From assembly GCA_039583875.1 (NCBI GenBank), contig CM077147.1, positions 114,882,440-114,946,439 of the forward strand: 64,000 nucleotides of DNA. Direction: 5' to 3'. The notes below the pieces were generated by a model, which was not told where the DNA came from, searched no databases, and was given only the letters and a program-made list of their open reading frames with translations. Below are positions 33,140 to 43,730 of this stretch, one piece after another. This DNA is from Platanthera guangdongensis (Eukaryota > Streptophyta > Magnoliopsida > Asparagales > Orchidaceae). Positions within the stretch are counted from its first letter, which is position 1; every line of letters begins with the position of its first letter. A program made the position numbers and the translations under genes.

Positions 33140-35531
33140 TTAGGCTTGGGATTGCTGCTTATCCATCTTTTCTTGCTGTCTTCTTAGATAGTTGAATGGC
33201 TTAGGGAAATACTTAGGAGTCCTTGGAGGAGCAGCGGGGTTATTCCTCCCAAACTCTCTGTCATGGATCTTCCCTTTTAGCATTGATTTCTCATATAACT
33301 CTCATTCCTGGGAACTGTAGTGAATGCTTCTGTTCTCATTATGATCCATAACTAGCCTGAGTGTGTCCAAAATTAGAGATTTTAAGGTTGGAGACCAAGC
33401 TTCAGCATGTTCAGGGGCTTTGGAAGGAGCAGTCCTGCTAGCAGAGGGACCTTCACCATACTTCCTTTTCTTCTTATGGATTCTGATCTCTGGAGGAGCT
33501 TGAAGGAATATATCAGCAGGATCTTCTTCTTCCCAGCCTGGAACATAAGTATCTGGAGGGGCAACTGAGTCTCCAGGCTTGGGAGAGAATGTAGGTTGCA
33601 GAGGAACAGCTGGGGCAGTGACATCTGTAGCTAGAGGGTTGAGATGATGGGGAATGATGTTTGGGTCAACTGCAAGATCTGGCAAGATCTGATTGTGCAT
33701 CCAGACAGCAGTATCATATGTGTAAAATTTGACGCTCTGTATTTGGGTTAGCACATCAGCATGAATGGTCTTCACATGAGCTTGTCATTCATCTGTCTTC
33801 TGAGCAGTATATTTTTCTACCTCTTCTTTGAGTTCTTTTATCAGACCCTCCCCCTTTTTTGATTTCAACAGATAGCTGGGCTATGACATCATCTTTGAAA
33901 AGGCCCACTTCTTCACAGATCTTCATCTTGTTGGCTTCATTCCTCTTGTCTAGATCCATCTGATTGTTGGCCATGGTGACACCTTGTTCCATAACATTGC
34001 CCACACTAGTGATAGTATGGTCAAGGGCTTTGCCACCAAGTTGAAATAGGTACTTGAGCTTGTCAGTGTTATGCTGAATTTCAGCAAAGCCTCTGCTCAT
34101 CTCAGTCTCAAGAGCAGTTACCTTGTCAGTGACCACCTTTAGAGAGGTGTCAAAATGATGTATTTGTTCTTGAAGAAGAATTGTGATGTGTTGCAGCAAA
34201 TCTGAGGAGGAGGAGACTGTAACAGCAGCAGTAGATGGAGCAGCAGTAGGGAGAGAAGGAGCTACCCAAGGAGCTAGTTCTTCAATTATCACAGAGCTGT
34301 GAGCTTTGATGGTAGGAGAGAGAGCAACCCCTTCTTCTTTATCCTGAGGAAGAGAGAAGTCTAGATTTCTGAGAGGAGCCTCAGCTGGCTCGGGAGAAGG
34401 CTCATCAGAAATAAGAATGGTGTCTGACTTGTCTGCTGGAGGATGTGGAGAAGGTGTTGGAGTCCTGGCTGGAGAATGGGCAGGAGACTGTACTGGAGAG
34501 AAGTCCTTGTGATGTTCAGTGGTTGGAGCTAGAGGAGATAGAGGAGGAGGAGGGAGCACTTCTTCAGAGAGCTCTGCAATCATAGCATCTATGGCAGCAG
34601 CTGTGGACAGAAGAGTGTCTTGAGGTACTTGATCTGAAGGAGTGGCTGGACTCTGTGGAGTATGAGGTAGGGATGGAATTTCTGGCTGAGGAGAGGGCTG
34701 CCTGACTTGGCTAGAAGGAGCAGGCTCCCCCTCACTTGGTGCACCAGAGGAGCTGGCCACATGATGAGGAGAGGGAGATGGAGTCCTGTCCTCTACAGCT
34801 GGAGCTTCTGGAATTTCTGAAACCTTTGCAGCTTGGGCAGAATTCTTTAGCTTGAGATCCCATCTCTGAATTGAAGAGATGGAGACCTTCTTCATGTGGT
34901 GAAGTGAGGTCCCTTTGGAGAAGTTGAAGACTTCAGGATTTGTGGCATGAAGGAGCAGTGAGATAATTCTGGCGTAGTTGGGGGATTTCATGTTGTCCTT
35001 GATTTTGTCCAAAATCAGCATAACAAATTGGTATTTCTTGCGGCAGATAATTACTTGCATAATATCGAAGAAGTATAAGGGAATGTCTCTGATGGAGTGA
35101 ATCTTGCATAATAGAATTTTGCCAATAATATCAACTTGAAATTTTCCTTCAGCGTTCATGTCTGACCTCTTAATATACTGAGCGTCAGGAGAAATGCCAC
35201 AGAAAAGGGCTGTTCGGTCAGAGTCTTCATCATCAAACTCATCTTCCTCATCGACAAGCGGCAACCGGAGAAGTTGAGAGACAGAGGTCTTGGTGAACTT
35301 GAGTTTCAAACCCTTCACTTTGGATTTTAGGACTTTTCCATTTCTTCTGACCTTGAGATTGGAGAAGAATTCGGCAACTTCGGGGAATAGAACGCGACAG
35401 GGTTCCTGGAGAATGAAGGAGAGGTCGACGGTGTCGAGAAGGATGAGGAGGTTGTGGAAATCATCGAAGAGCTCTACAATACCTTCGGTGACTAGTTCTT
35501 AGCCGACGCCGATCTTGTAAGAAGTCGTCAT
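33140..35531 (-). pseudogene. E6 ORF2 (extra ORF downstream of pol), nearly complete
   Basis: ATG 35529-35531 (MTTSYKIGVG), then a TAA at the site where E5/E8 have a Tyr codon (NEGYELV). The frame is then open for about 570 codons to about 33780: an N-terminal conserved region (EFFSNLKV, SVSQLLRLPLVDEEDE, EGKFQVDIIGKILL, NYARIISLLLHATNPEVF), a long Pro/Ser-rich segment, and a helical region with GGKALDHTITSVG. After one break at 33776-33788, 33302-33775 carries EAWSPTLKSLILDTLRLVMD, and the C-terminus has PKYFPKPFNYLRRQQ before TAA 33140-33142. Same architecture as E5/E8 ORF2 but much diverged. No signal peptide or membrane helix seen. Confidence 0.8.
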
Positions 35532-35624
35532 GGATGCGATTGACTGGAAGAAGTGAGAGAGGCAGCTCTGCAACAGCGGCGGAGGAGAGTAGGCGAGTCG
35601 GCAGGGTAGGCGAAGAGGCAGAGG

Positions 35625-36090
35625 GTACTCGAGAGAAATAAATGATGTCGTGTAGGTTTGAGTTTTCGGAATTTCAAATATATATAACTCTTAAATTTCC
35701 GCTAATTAATTTGAAGAAAGAGGCGGCATCTAGCCTTGGGTGGCGAATAGAACGAATTTCAAATTCTGGGAAACAGTACACGAGAGAGAGATAGACTACT
35801 CGAGTAGGTCAGTGAGTTACTCGAGTGGGTCGTCAGGAGTTACTCGAGTAGTTCTGTAGAGAGTACTCAAGTAGGTGGAGAAAAAAATACTCGAGTAGAT
35901 AGATGACTCACTCGAGTAGGTAAGTGACTTACTCGAGTAGGTCTGTAGATACTCGAGTAGGCACAGTCTTATACTCGAGTAGGTAGAGAAGAGTACACGA
36001 GTATGTTAGTTGTTACTCGAGTAGGTCTGCCTTGACTCGCGTAGGGAAGTCACATACTCGAGTATGTCTCATGCTTCTCGAGTTGAATTT
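35625..36090 (-). repeat. E6 internal palindrome array upstream of ORF2 (TACTCGAGTA)
   Basis: About 18 copies of TACTCGAGTA or variants between the pol stop (36164) and ORF2, many followed by GGT. It is the same motif as E6's own LTR, not that of the host element E5. Confidence 0.95.
35678..35687 (-). promoter_or_regulatory. Putative internal TATA box for E6 ORF2
   Basis: TTATATATAT on the minus strand, about 150 bp before ATG 35531. Less canonical than in E3, E5 and E8. Confidence 0.45.
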
Positions 36091-36163
36091 TGAAAAAAGT
36101 TAAGAAAAAGTAGATTTTGACTAACCCCTTGCAATTACTTGCTTCTTAGTCATCCAGCCTTCT

Positions 36164-37219
36164 TTAGTCCTCTTTGTTGAGCATCCCAAGCTCTGTCTTG
36201 AAGAACGAGAACTTGGTCTCGTCCAGCGGCTTTGTGAAGATATCTACAACTTGCCTATCTGTAGGCACATATTGGAGATCTATGTCTCTGTGCTCCACAT
36301 GTTCCCGGATGAAGTGATACCTTAGCTCGATATGCTTTGTCCCGCTGTGGGAGACTGGATTGTTGGCTATTGCAATTGCGCTGGAGGAGTCACAGTATAA
36401 AGGAATATCCTTGAACTGCAGGTTATAGTCCTCGAACTGATTCTTTATCCATAGCAACTGTGCGCAACAACTGCCTGCAGAGATATACTCTTACTCGGCT
36501 GTTGAGATTGCGACACAGTTCTGCTTCTTGCTACTCCAGGAGATTAGCCTTCTTCCGAAGAATTTTCAAGTTCCTGAGGTGCTTTTCCGGTCGTCTTTGC
36601 TACCTGCAAAATCTGCATCTGAAAATCCAATTAGTTCGCTGTCATTACTTCTTGGGAACCATAAGCCAAGATTTGGTGTGCCTTTAAGGTATCTCAGGAT
36701 CCGCTTTACAGTAGCGTAATGAGATTCCTTAGAGTTCACCTAAAATCTAGCACAGACACATGTTGAGAACATTATGTCAGGCCTACTGGCAGTGAGGTAG
36801 AACAGGGATCCAATTATGCTTCTGTACTTGGTTTCATCAAAAGGTTTCCCTTTTTCATCCTTATCCAGAGACATAGTTGAGCCCATTGGAGTCCTCATAG
36901 AGGTTGCGTTCTCCATTCCGAATTTATTAATTAGTTCTTTGGTGAACTTGGCCTGTGAGATGAAAATTCAATCTTCAGATTGTTTCACCTGAAGTCCTAA
37001 GAAATACTTCAGCTCGCCCATACTGCTCATTTCAAACTTCCCTTGCATAAGTTTTGAGAACTTTTTGTAGAGGTTGTCATCGGTAGAGCCAAAAATAATG
37101 TCGTCGGCATAGATTTGCACTAGCAAAATCTTGGCTTTTATTTCCCTAAGAAATAATGTCTTGTCTATCTTTCCCCTTGTGAACTTGTTCTCAAGTAGAA
37201 AGGTAGACAGCGTTTCATA
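36164..37219 (-). pseudogene. E6 RNase H and second half of RT
   Basis: Stop at 36164-36166. RNase H end 36164-36457 has [31 protein letters not shown] and RQVVDIFTKPLDE. Upstream the frame is interrupted, but [12 protein letters not shown] (about 37090-37125), GELKYFLGLQV and [14 protein letters not shown] are readable, so the polymerase aspartates are present. A TGA replaces the Trp codon of PRAWYE at 37217-37219 and ends the upstream half. Confidence 0.85.
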
Positions 37220-37846
37220 TCAAGCTCTAGGAGCTTGTTTCAGACCAAATAGGGCCTTGTGCAGAAAATAGACATGATCAGGAAGGTTAGGATCAACGAA
37301 ACCTGGAGGTTGTTCCACATACACTTCCTCTTTCATGTTACCATTCAGGAAGGCCGACTTCACGTCCATCTGATAGACGGTGAAGCCTTTGAAGGCAGCA
37401 TATGCTAGGAACAACCTTATTGCCTCCAGCCTCGCCACTGGAGCATATGTCTGGTCGAAGTCGATTCCTTCTTCTTGATGATAGCCTTTAGCGACGAGTC
37501 TGGCCTTGTTCTTTATGATCATTCCGTCTTCGTCCATCTTGTTCCTGTAAACCCATTTTGTTCCAATGACGTTCTTTTCTTTGGGTCTTGGAACCAGCAT
37601 CCACACATTGCAATGCGTGAACTGATTTAGCTCTTCTTCCATTGTCATTATCCATGATGCGTCTGAGTTTGCTTCCTCAAATTTCTTTGGTTCAACCTGT
37701 GAGAGAAAACTTAAATGAAGATTCTCAATATCTGTACCTCTCCGAGTTCTGACACCATCCCGGGGATCTCCTATGATCTGGTCCATGGGGTGATCCTTTA
37801 GATGTCTGAGCTCTAGAGTTCTTGCATCTGGATTATCTTCAAGCAC
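37220..37846 (-). pseudogene. E6 RT first half and linker
   Basis: Open 208-codon frame: linker [20 protein letters not shown] and [13 protein letters not shown], then RT blocks [75 protein letters not shown] and FGLKQAPRA. The Asp of [10 protein letters not shown] is the first catalytic residue. Ends in a nonsense codon (TGG to TGA). Confidence 0.9.
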
Positions 37847-38893
37847 CGGAGTGATTTCTTCATCCTAGATGACTTCTTCATTTTGATCATCAGCCTCTCC
37901 AATAGGAGTTGGAGTGGTGATCTTAATGAACTTCTCGCCTTTGTCTTCGGACGGATCATCCAAGCTAGTTTCTTTCAGCTTTTCACCTGCAACTTCAGTG
38001 AGCACACTAGACGGATTGCTTTGCAGCAAGCTCGTCTCATCAAATACAATATGTATCGATTCTTCCACCACCAGGGTTTTTCTATTAAATATCCTATATG
38101 CCTTACTATGGCTACTATATCCTACAAAAATACCTTCAAAGCTCTTTTCGCTGAACTTGATGGTATGATACTTACCATTGTTAAGTACGAAGCATTTACA
38201 GCCAAAGATTCTAAAGTAAGAGACTGTTGGTTTCCTGCCTTTCATAAGTTCGTAAGGTGTCTTATTGTAGTCTTTGTTTATGAGTGCTCGATTTTGCACG
38301 TGGCATGCAGTGTTGACGGCCTCAGCCCAGAAGTATTCCGGTAGTGAAGCATCACTCAACATGGTCCTGCAGTCCTCTATGAGTGTTATGTTCCTTCTCT
38401 TAGCCACTCTATTTTGTTGTGGAGTACGAGGAGAGGAAAACTCATGAAAGATACATAAGCTTTCACAGAATTCTGTCATGGTCCCAGATTTGAACTCTGT
38501 TCCGTTGTCACTTCTGATTTTGACTATGGAGCAGTTGTATTCATTCTGGACTTGCCTGACAAAATTAGTAAAGATGTCGAAGGTATCTAACTTGTGTTTC
38601 AGAAAGAACACCCACGCAAAGTGCAAGTAGTCATCAACAATTACCAATGTATAGTCCTTACCTCCCAAACTTCTAATCTGCAGTGGACCAAACAAGTCCA
38701 TGTGCAATAGATGGAGACATCTTTTAGAGTCTTTGTCAATAATGCTTTTAAATGTAGCTCTTGTTTGCTTGCCTTTTATGCATGCATGACAAGGTCTGTC
38801 TTTGACGCATTTGACATTTGGGGCATCACGTACTAAGTTCATTGAAAATAGTTTATTAATTGTTTTGAAATTAATATGTGCTAGTCTCTTGTG
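37847..38893 (-). pseudogene. E6 integrase with catalytic Glu replaced
   Basis: Open 37865-38842 (325 codons); the zinc histidines lie upstream in a broken stretch. CHACIKGKQTR gives the zinc cysteines, HMDLFGPL the first catalytic Asp and IRSDNGTEF the second. Exactly 35 residues after it, where the DD35E enzyme needs Glu (NGVAERKN in siblings), this copy has Lys (NRVAKRRN; codon 38399-38401). This integrase should be catalytically dead. The C-terminal GYSSHSKAYRIFN and VVEESIHIVFDET blocks are normal. Confidence 0.9.
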
Positions 38894-39331
38894 TCATTGG
38901 TCACCAAGAGACGCACTATCTTTTGCTAAAAGACACACTGGTGTAGAAGAATCTATACAGATGAAATTTAAACAGAAAATATTCCTACTTCGAGTGCCGG
39001 ATAGAATCATTTCCATATTGTCAATGGATTTTATCAAGCACTTATCAGCATGGAATTCAACTATGTATCCTTTATCGCAGAGTTGGCTTATGCTAATGAG
39101 ATTGTGTTCCAATCCTTCGACATAGGCCACATCCGAGAAGGATACATTGTCGTTAGTAATCATACCATAGCCTCTAGCAATTCCACGGTCTGAACCTCCA
39201 AAGATGACCTTTGGTCCGTTCACGACTGGAGTAAAGTTCTGAATGAGTCTTCTTGTCCCGGTCATATGCCGAGAGCATCCGCCGTCCAAGTACCAGATAG
39301 GCGTTTTGTTGGCCTTTGGACATCCCTGCAA
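38894..39331 (-). pseudogene. E6 aspartic protease, active site D-G-G
   Basis: Frame QGCPKANKTPIWYLDGGCSRHMTG: the catalytic Asp is kept but the Ser of D-S-G is Gly. KVIFGGSDRGIARGYG, DVAYVEGLEHNLISISQLCDKGY and the RNIFCLNFICIDSSTPVCLL spacer follow, as in the siblings. The 'start' is nominal: the frame is continuous upstream with gag through two TGA codons. Confidence 0.87.
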
Positions 39332-39337
39332 TCACAA

Positions 39338-40437
39338 TCAATTTTCCTTAAGAACCCAAACACGTTTGGGTCCTTGGTCTCGGGTTAGAGTGCTCCCCCT
39401 ACGAGTGTTATCATTATGAGCGGTCTTTCTCATATTGCTGACATGATGGGTATCAGCATCTTTGGAATTGAACCAGCAATCTTTGGCAAAGTGACCAACC
39501 TTGTCACAGCACCAACAGTCAAATCTGTTGTACCTTTGCCTCAAGATCTCCTGCTTGACCTTTTGGAACTTAGGTCTAGCAGGGGTAGCATTCTTGGAGG
39601 AAGATGCCTCATGATGATGGCAATCACATGGCTTCTTCTCCTTTATGGGCTTCTCTACAACAGGCTTTATCTTTGGTGCCTTCTTGAAGTTATGCCCATG
39701 ATTGAAAGGGCCATAGCTCTGAAGAATAACTTCTTAATAAGGTGCCTTAAAGACACTTTCGCCAAAGTTTCGGGGTCGAGCCCATCCTTGATAGCGGGAC
39801 TTTGGCTCTACATAAGTAGGCCTAGCAAAGTGCCCGTATGATGAGTCAAAATTAAACTCATTTGATGGAAAGGGACCTTTTTGAATGTGGTTTGATTTTG
39901 AGGGGCTTTTCCCTTTTCTTCGGCTGAGGCCTTTTTGGCGGCCTTATTTTTCCGTTGATTCTTGTTTCTCCTAGAGGATTTAGTAGGAGCCTCTTCATGG
40001 CCTTGTCCAGCTCCCTTGGCCTTTGCTGAGAATTCAGCAACGAATGGAAGAACTGTTTTGGGCTTAGAGAAACTCTCAACAAGTTTCCTTTCAGCCGCAA
40101 GTTCGGCTTCCAATCCTTTGATGATCTTCTTTTTCAGGTTAATGTGCTCAAGAGCCTTGTTATATTCTTCAATAGTATTATTGAAGTTTTCCTCGAGGGA
40201 GTCAGTCTTTGCGACTTTCTCTCTCAAGTTGCTCTCTTCGGCTTTTAGAGATTTGATCTCTTTAGCCTGAGTCTTCACAACTCGACGACATTTATCGTAA
40301 GCCTAGATTAACTTCTTGTATTGGGCCATCAATTCTGACTCATCGTCAGAGGATCTACCCTCGCAATCATGTTCAGAGACTTCAGACTCTGAGAGAGGGG
40401 TGTGAGAGTTTACCTTCCCAGTGAACTGGGGCTCTTG
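39338..40437 (-). pseudogene. E6 gag C-terminal half: coiled coil and second zinc knuckle
   Basis: 39808-40278 is a charged heptad-like segment (KSLKAEESNLREKVAK, EYNKALEHINLKKKIIK) followed by the SKPKTVLPFV block found in all siblings and a Lys/Ala-rich basic tail. 39338-39544 has RYNRFDCWCCDKVGHFAKDC, a complete CCHC knuckle, then GPKRVWVLKEN and TGA. Between them (39545-39807) the frame is shifted. It is separated from the N-terminal gag by a stop at 40438-40440. Confidence 0.85.
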
Positions 40438-41670
40438 TTAATCATCTGTTTGAGCCATTAGCCCAAAGTAAGCTTCTTCTTCTTCGCTTGACTCTGATGA
40501 GTCGGAGTCGCTAAGAGTCTTGCTCCTTTTGTCTATGAGGCTCTTCTCTTTCCTTTTCCTGTTGTGTGAGGATTTCTTGTCTTCTCTTCTGCCACCCTCC
40601 TTCTTCTTGTGAGGGCAGTCAGCAATGACGTGAATTGGCTTATTACAGCAGTAGCAAATGATGTCAGTTGAAACGTATATGTTCTGTTTAGTATTATACC
40701 TTTCGTGGCTGCTTGAGCCTTTTCTTTGTCGATCGTCATCGCGCCGCGATCTTCTGTATGAGGCATCCTTACCTTTCCATTGTTTCTTTTTTTTAAGAAA
40801 CTTCTTGAATTGCCTTGAGAGCAAGGAGAACTCTCCTTCTGATAGTTCAGAGCCTAAGTTGCTAGGTTCTGATGTTTCTTCTTCTTCATCAACTTCTGGA
40901 GCTGGAGCAGGGGATGTATCCTTGGTCTTTCTGGAGGTGTCTACCTTCAGAGCGATAGATTTCTCCTTTAGTGCAGACCTGCCCTTCTCTTCTTCAGCTT
41001 TTCTTGTATTGATTTGGAGTTCATAAGACATAAGCTTTCCAAAGAGATTTTGCGGGTCCGTTTCAGCTAGCTTCCCAAACTCCCTGATGGCGCATACCTT
41101 GTTATCCCATTCCTTGGTTAGGGATCTCAAGAATTTGTCGTTCAGTTCTTCGTTGGTGAAGACACGGCCATACACCCTTAGGCCATTTACAAATTTGAAG
41201 AAGTTCTCAAAGGTGTCGGCAATTGTTTCCTTGTTCCCTTGTCGGAACGCTTCATATTTTTGATTGAGAAGGGATCTCCGATCATCCCTTACTTCTTCAG
41301 TTCCTTCCATCAAAGTGACTAAGGAATGCCACATCTCCTTAGCTGATTGACAGTTAATCAAATTCTGCAGCATCGAGTCATCGACTGCACTTGCTATAAT
41401 GTTCTTAGCTTTCTTGTCGAGAGAGACAAGTGCAATCTCGTCTTTGTCGAGATCCATTAGCTTTTTGGGAACTTTCTTGGTAGGGTCGATAGTGGACATA
41501 GTCATGGGAACGTAAGGACCTTCTTCAACGATCATGAAGATCCTTGGATCCACAGCTTCCATGACAAATTTTATCTTTTCTTTCCACATGGGAAAGTTAT
41601 TTTTGTTGCACAGTGGAAGCTTGGCAAAATCTTTGCCCTTGTCCATTTTATGGTAGAATCTTTCAGACAA
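40438..41670 (-). CDS. E6 gag N-terminal part (UBN2-type domain and first zinc knuckle)
   Basis: Open 410-codon frame: MSERFYHKMDKGKDFAKLPL (the second Met, at 41644-41646, may be the real start by comparison), NFPMWKEKIKFVMEAVDPRI, ALVSLDKKAKNIIASAVDD, AKEMWHSLVTLMEG, NDKFLRSLTKEWDNKVCAIR and LFGKLMSYELQI, which together make the UBN2-type gag domain of plant copia elements. An acidic stretch, FKKFLKKKKQWKGK, knuckle CYCCNKPIHVIADC with all four ligands, and a Ser/Glu tail EEEEAYFGLM follow. It stops at 40438-40440, where siblings continue into the coiled coil, so the protein is truncated. Confidence 0.88.
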   Translation of the reverse strand: MSERFYHKMDKGKDFAKLPLCNKNNFPMWKEKIKFVMEAVDPRIFMIVEEGPYVPMTMSTIDPTKKVPKKLMDLDKDEIALVSLDKKAKNIIASAVDDSMLQNLINCQSAKEMWHSLVTLMEGTEEVRDDRRSLLNQKYEAFRQGNKETIADTFENFFKFVNGLRVYGRVFTNEELNDKFLRSLTKEWDNKVCAIREFGKLAETDPQNLFGKLMSYELQINTRKAEEEKGRSALKEKSIALKVDTSRKTKDTSPAPAPEVDEEEETSEPSNLGSELSEGEFSLLSRQFKKFLKKKKQWKGKDASYRRSRRDDDRQRKGSSSHERYNTKQNIYVSTDIICYCCNKPIHVIADCPHKKKEGGRREDKKSSHNRKRKEKSLIDKRSKTLSDSDSSESSEEEEAYFGLMAQTDD

Positions 41671-41712
41671 CAGATTTGGATCTGATCAAGGTGTTAACCT
41701 TTTGACGATCAA

Positions 41713-41728
41713 CCTGCCTCTGATACCA
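41713..41728 (-). other. E6 primer binding site
   Basis: TGGTATCAGAGGCAGG on the minus strand, 2 bp inside the 5' LTR. Eleven bases match the initiator tRNA-Met 3' end. Confidence 0.9.
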
Positions 41729-41730
41729 AT

Positions 41731-43607
41731 TGAAAGAAAACGGTTGTCAACCTAAATCACCTAGAGGGGGTGAATAGGTGAGTTGTGCGTCTTTTGTGGA
41801 ATAAAAAAATAGTTAGAGCACAGCACATAATGATCTACCAATATCACAGACGACATAAGATTTATAGTGGTTCCCCAACCTTGGGTACATCCACTTTCCC
41901 TCACCGATCTAGCACTCAACTAGACTCGGCTACTCCACTATCTCGGATCAAAAATCGATCCTACCCTCGGAACAAAGTTCCTACAAACTCGATCCAAGCA
42001 AGGGGATCTACACCTCGGAAGATAACACTTCCTACAAACTCGGAGTGAAAAACTCCTACACTCGGAGAAACTTTCTCCTACAAGATTAATAAAGTGTTGA
42101 AAATTATACAAACAGTAAATTCACTCAGATCTGATGAAATGGCCAGAAAACTTCTTCTTATGGACTTTGCAGCACTATCAGAAATTGGTGAAGAGAGTCT
42201 CGGCCCAGATCTGGATCTTCTTGCTTTTACAGAATTAGAGAGAGAAGATGAACGGTGATGTCAATCTCGATCTGTAACTTTCTTCAGATTAAATCCTCTG
42301 ACCTTAGAAGCAGTTGGCCGGAGAAGATGGAGGCGGCGGCGGCTTCCGTTCTGGGAAAACAGGGAGGAGCCGGCTGAAGAATATTTCTCGAAATAGAATG
42401 ACAAGAAAGCTTGGAGAATACTTAGGGTTAGTCAATTTCTGATAAGACCTTATATAGAAGAGACTAACAGTCATAATCGGTCATAATGATGTATACGTGG
42501 ACCAATCATGTCGCGTGATTTCAAAATCCCATCAGAAAAAGGACTTAGCAAAATTTCAGAGGGTTCAGCCATATACACGAGTAAGTGAATAGCTACTCGA
42601 ATAGTTGAATAACTACTCGAGTAAATGAAGGAGAACATACTCGGGTATATAAAATGGGCTACTCGAGTAGGTAGAAATCAACTACTCGAGTAAGCAGACA
42701 GAACTACTCGAGTATGTAGAGAGACTTACTCGAGTACATAAAGGATCTACTCGAGTACTGGAAAAACTACTCAAGTTTATTTCATAAACTACTCGAGTAC
42801 ATGAAGTACTACTCGAGTGGGATACTTAAAATAAATTCTGAAGATGTCAGCAAGAGCTACTCGAGTAGTTGAACTAAACTACTCGAGAGGAAGTAATCTA
42901 GTCGAGTAGGTGAAAGTTCTACTCGAGTAAAAGACTTAGAAACTTTTGGAGTAAGAAAAATTTCAAGATACACGAGTGAAGCATGATCTACTCGAGTAGG
43001 TATAATGAACTACTCAAGTATGATTCTATCTACTCGAGTAAGTGAGTATACTTACTCGAGTCCATGACTTAGAAAATTTTTGATAAGTGAACTCTTTAAT
43101 ACTCGGGTATAAAGAGTAATCTACTCGAGTATATAAGTACGCTACTCGAGTATATGATTATGTCTACTCAAGTAGGTGACTTAGCTACACGAGAGATACA
43201 GTTAAGTACTCGAGTATATGGTTCCTTTACTCGAGTAAATTATACCCAAACTACTCGAGTAGTTATAGACCTACTCGAGTAAAAGACTTAGAAAATTTTG
43301 TTGCTGGAAAACTTTTTCTTCTAGTATAGTCAACTTCCAATTCCTTTCCCATAGTCCAATAGCTTGAATATGAAGTGTATCCCAATAGAGAGGCCACATA
43401 TGAGTCAACACCTTGGAATATGCAATGAGGGATTACATTGCACAGTTCATGTGTTTGGTGACCCACTGTGGACTGACATTGGTCTACACTTCCCAGTGAA
43501 ATTCCTGCAAACATATAACTCAAACCAAGCATCAAATACAACTTAATTCATCTTATTTCCAGGGTGACTTCATCAAATCTGGGTTAATGTGGATGTAATA
43601 CCCAACA
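41731..43607 (-). repeat. E6 5' LTR
   Basis: 1,877 bp partner of 31056-32936. TATA box at 42449-42456, leader hairpins 41935-42085, conserved block 41862-41930. Confidence 0.96.
42580..43282 (-). repeat. E6 5' LTR palindrome array (TACTCGAGTA)
   Basis: Copy-for-copy partner of the 3' LTR array. Private differences are mainly loss of the central CpG (ACTCAAGT near 42773, 43014, 43168; ACTCGAAT at 42597). Confidence 0.95.
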
Positions 43608-43730
43608 GGTGTATAGTCCTTCAGCAACCCCCTAGTTCCAGTCATGTACCCGGAACATCCACTGTCCAAGTACCATATAGGGGCATGGACACTTGGACTC
43701 ACCTGCAAAACAGATTACTTAACCTTAGAA
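43608..43730 (-). pseudogene. E5 protease start (other side of the E6 insertion)
   Basis: Minus strand WYLDSGCSGYMTGTRG with the catalytic D-S-G kept and the usual His of SRHMTG changed to Tyr. It joins the half at 31055 across E6. Gag ends just upstream at a TAA in the same frame. Confidence 0.85.

Larger units (their letters stand above)
31056..43607 (-). mobile_element. E6: complete element of the TACTCGAGTA family
   Basis: 12,552 bp with two LTRs of 1,881 and 1,877 bp, inserted in E5 protease. Flanking 5-mers GGTAT (31051-31055) and GGTGT (43608-43612) are a target duplication with one mismatch; joining across them restores E5 protease homology. Minus-strand order: LTR, primer site, gag, protease, integrase, RT, RNase H, internal array, ORF2, polypurine tract, LTR. 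The first 340 bp of the LTRs differ at about 15 positions by eye. Slightly more GC-rich coding sequence than the GTGTCGACAC family. Confidence 0.96.

Noticed and set aside
33302..36090. Host gene hidden in the Pro/Ser-rich ORF on the minus strand
   Set aside because: Its order (after pol, before the polypurine tract) and shared blocks with the other ORF2 copies place it inside E6.
38802..40270. Plus-strand frames opposite E6 pol and gag
   Set aside because: Antisense shadows of recognised integrase, protease and gag sequence.
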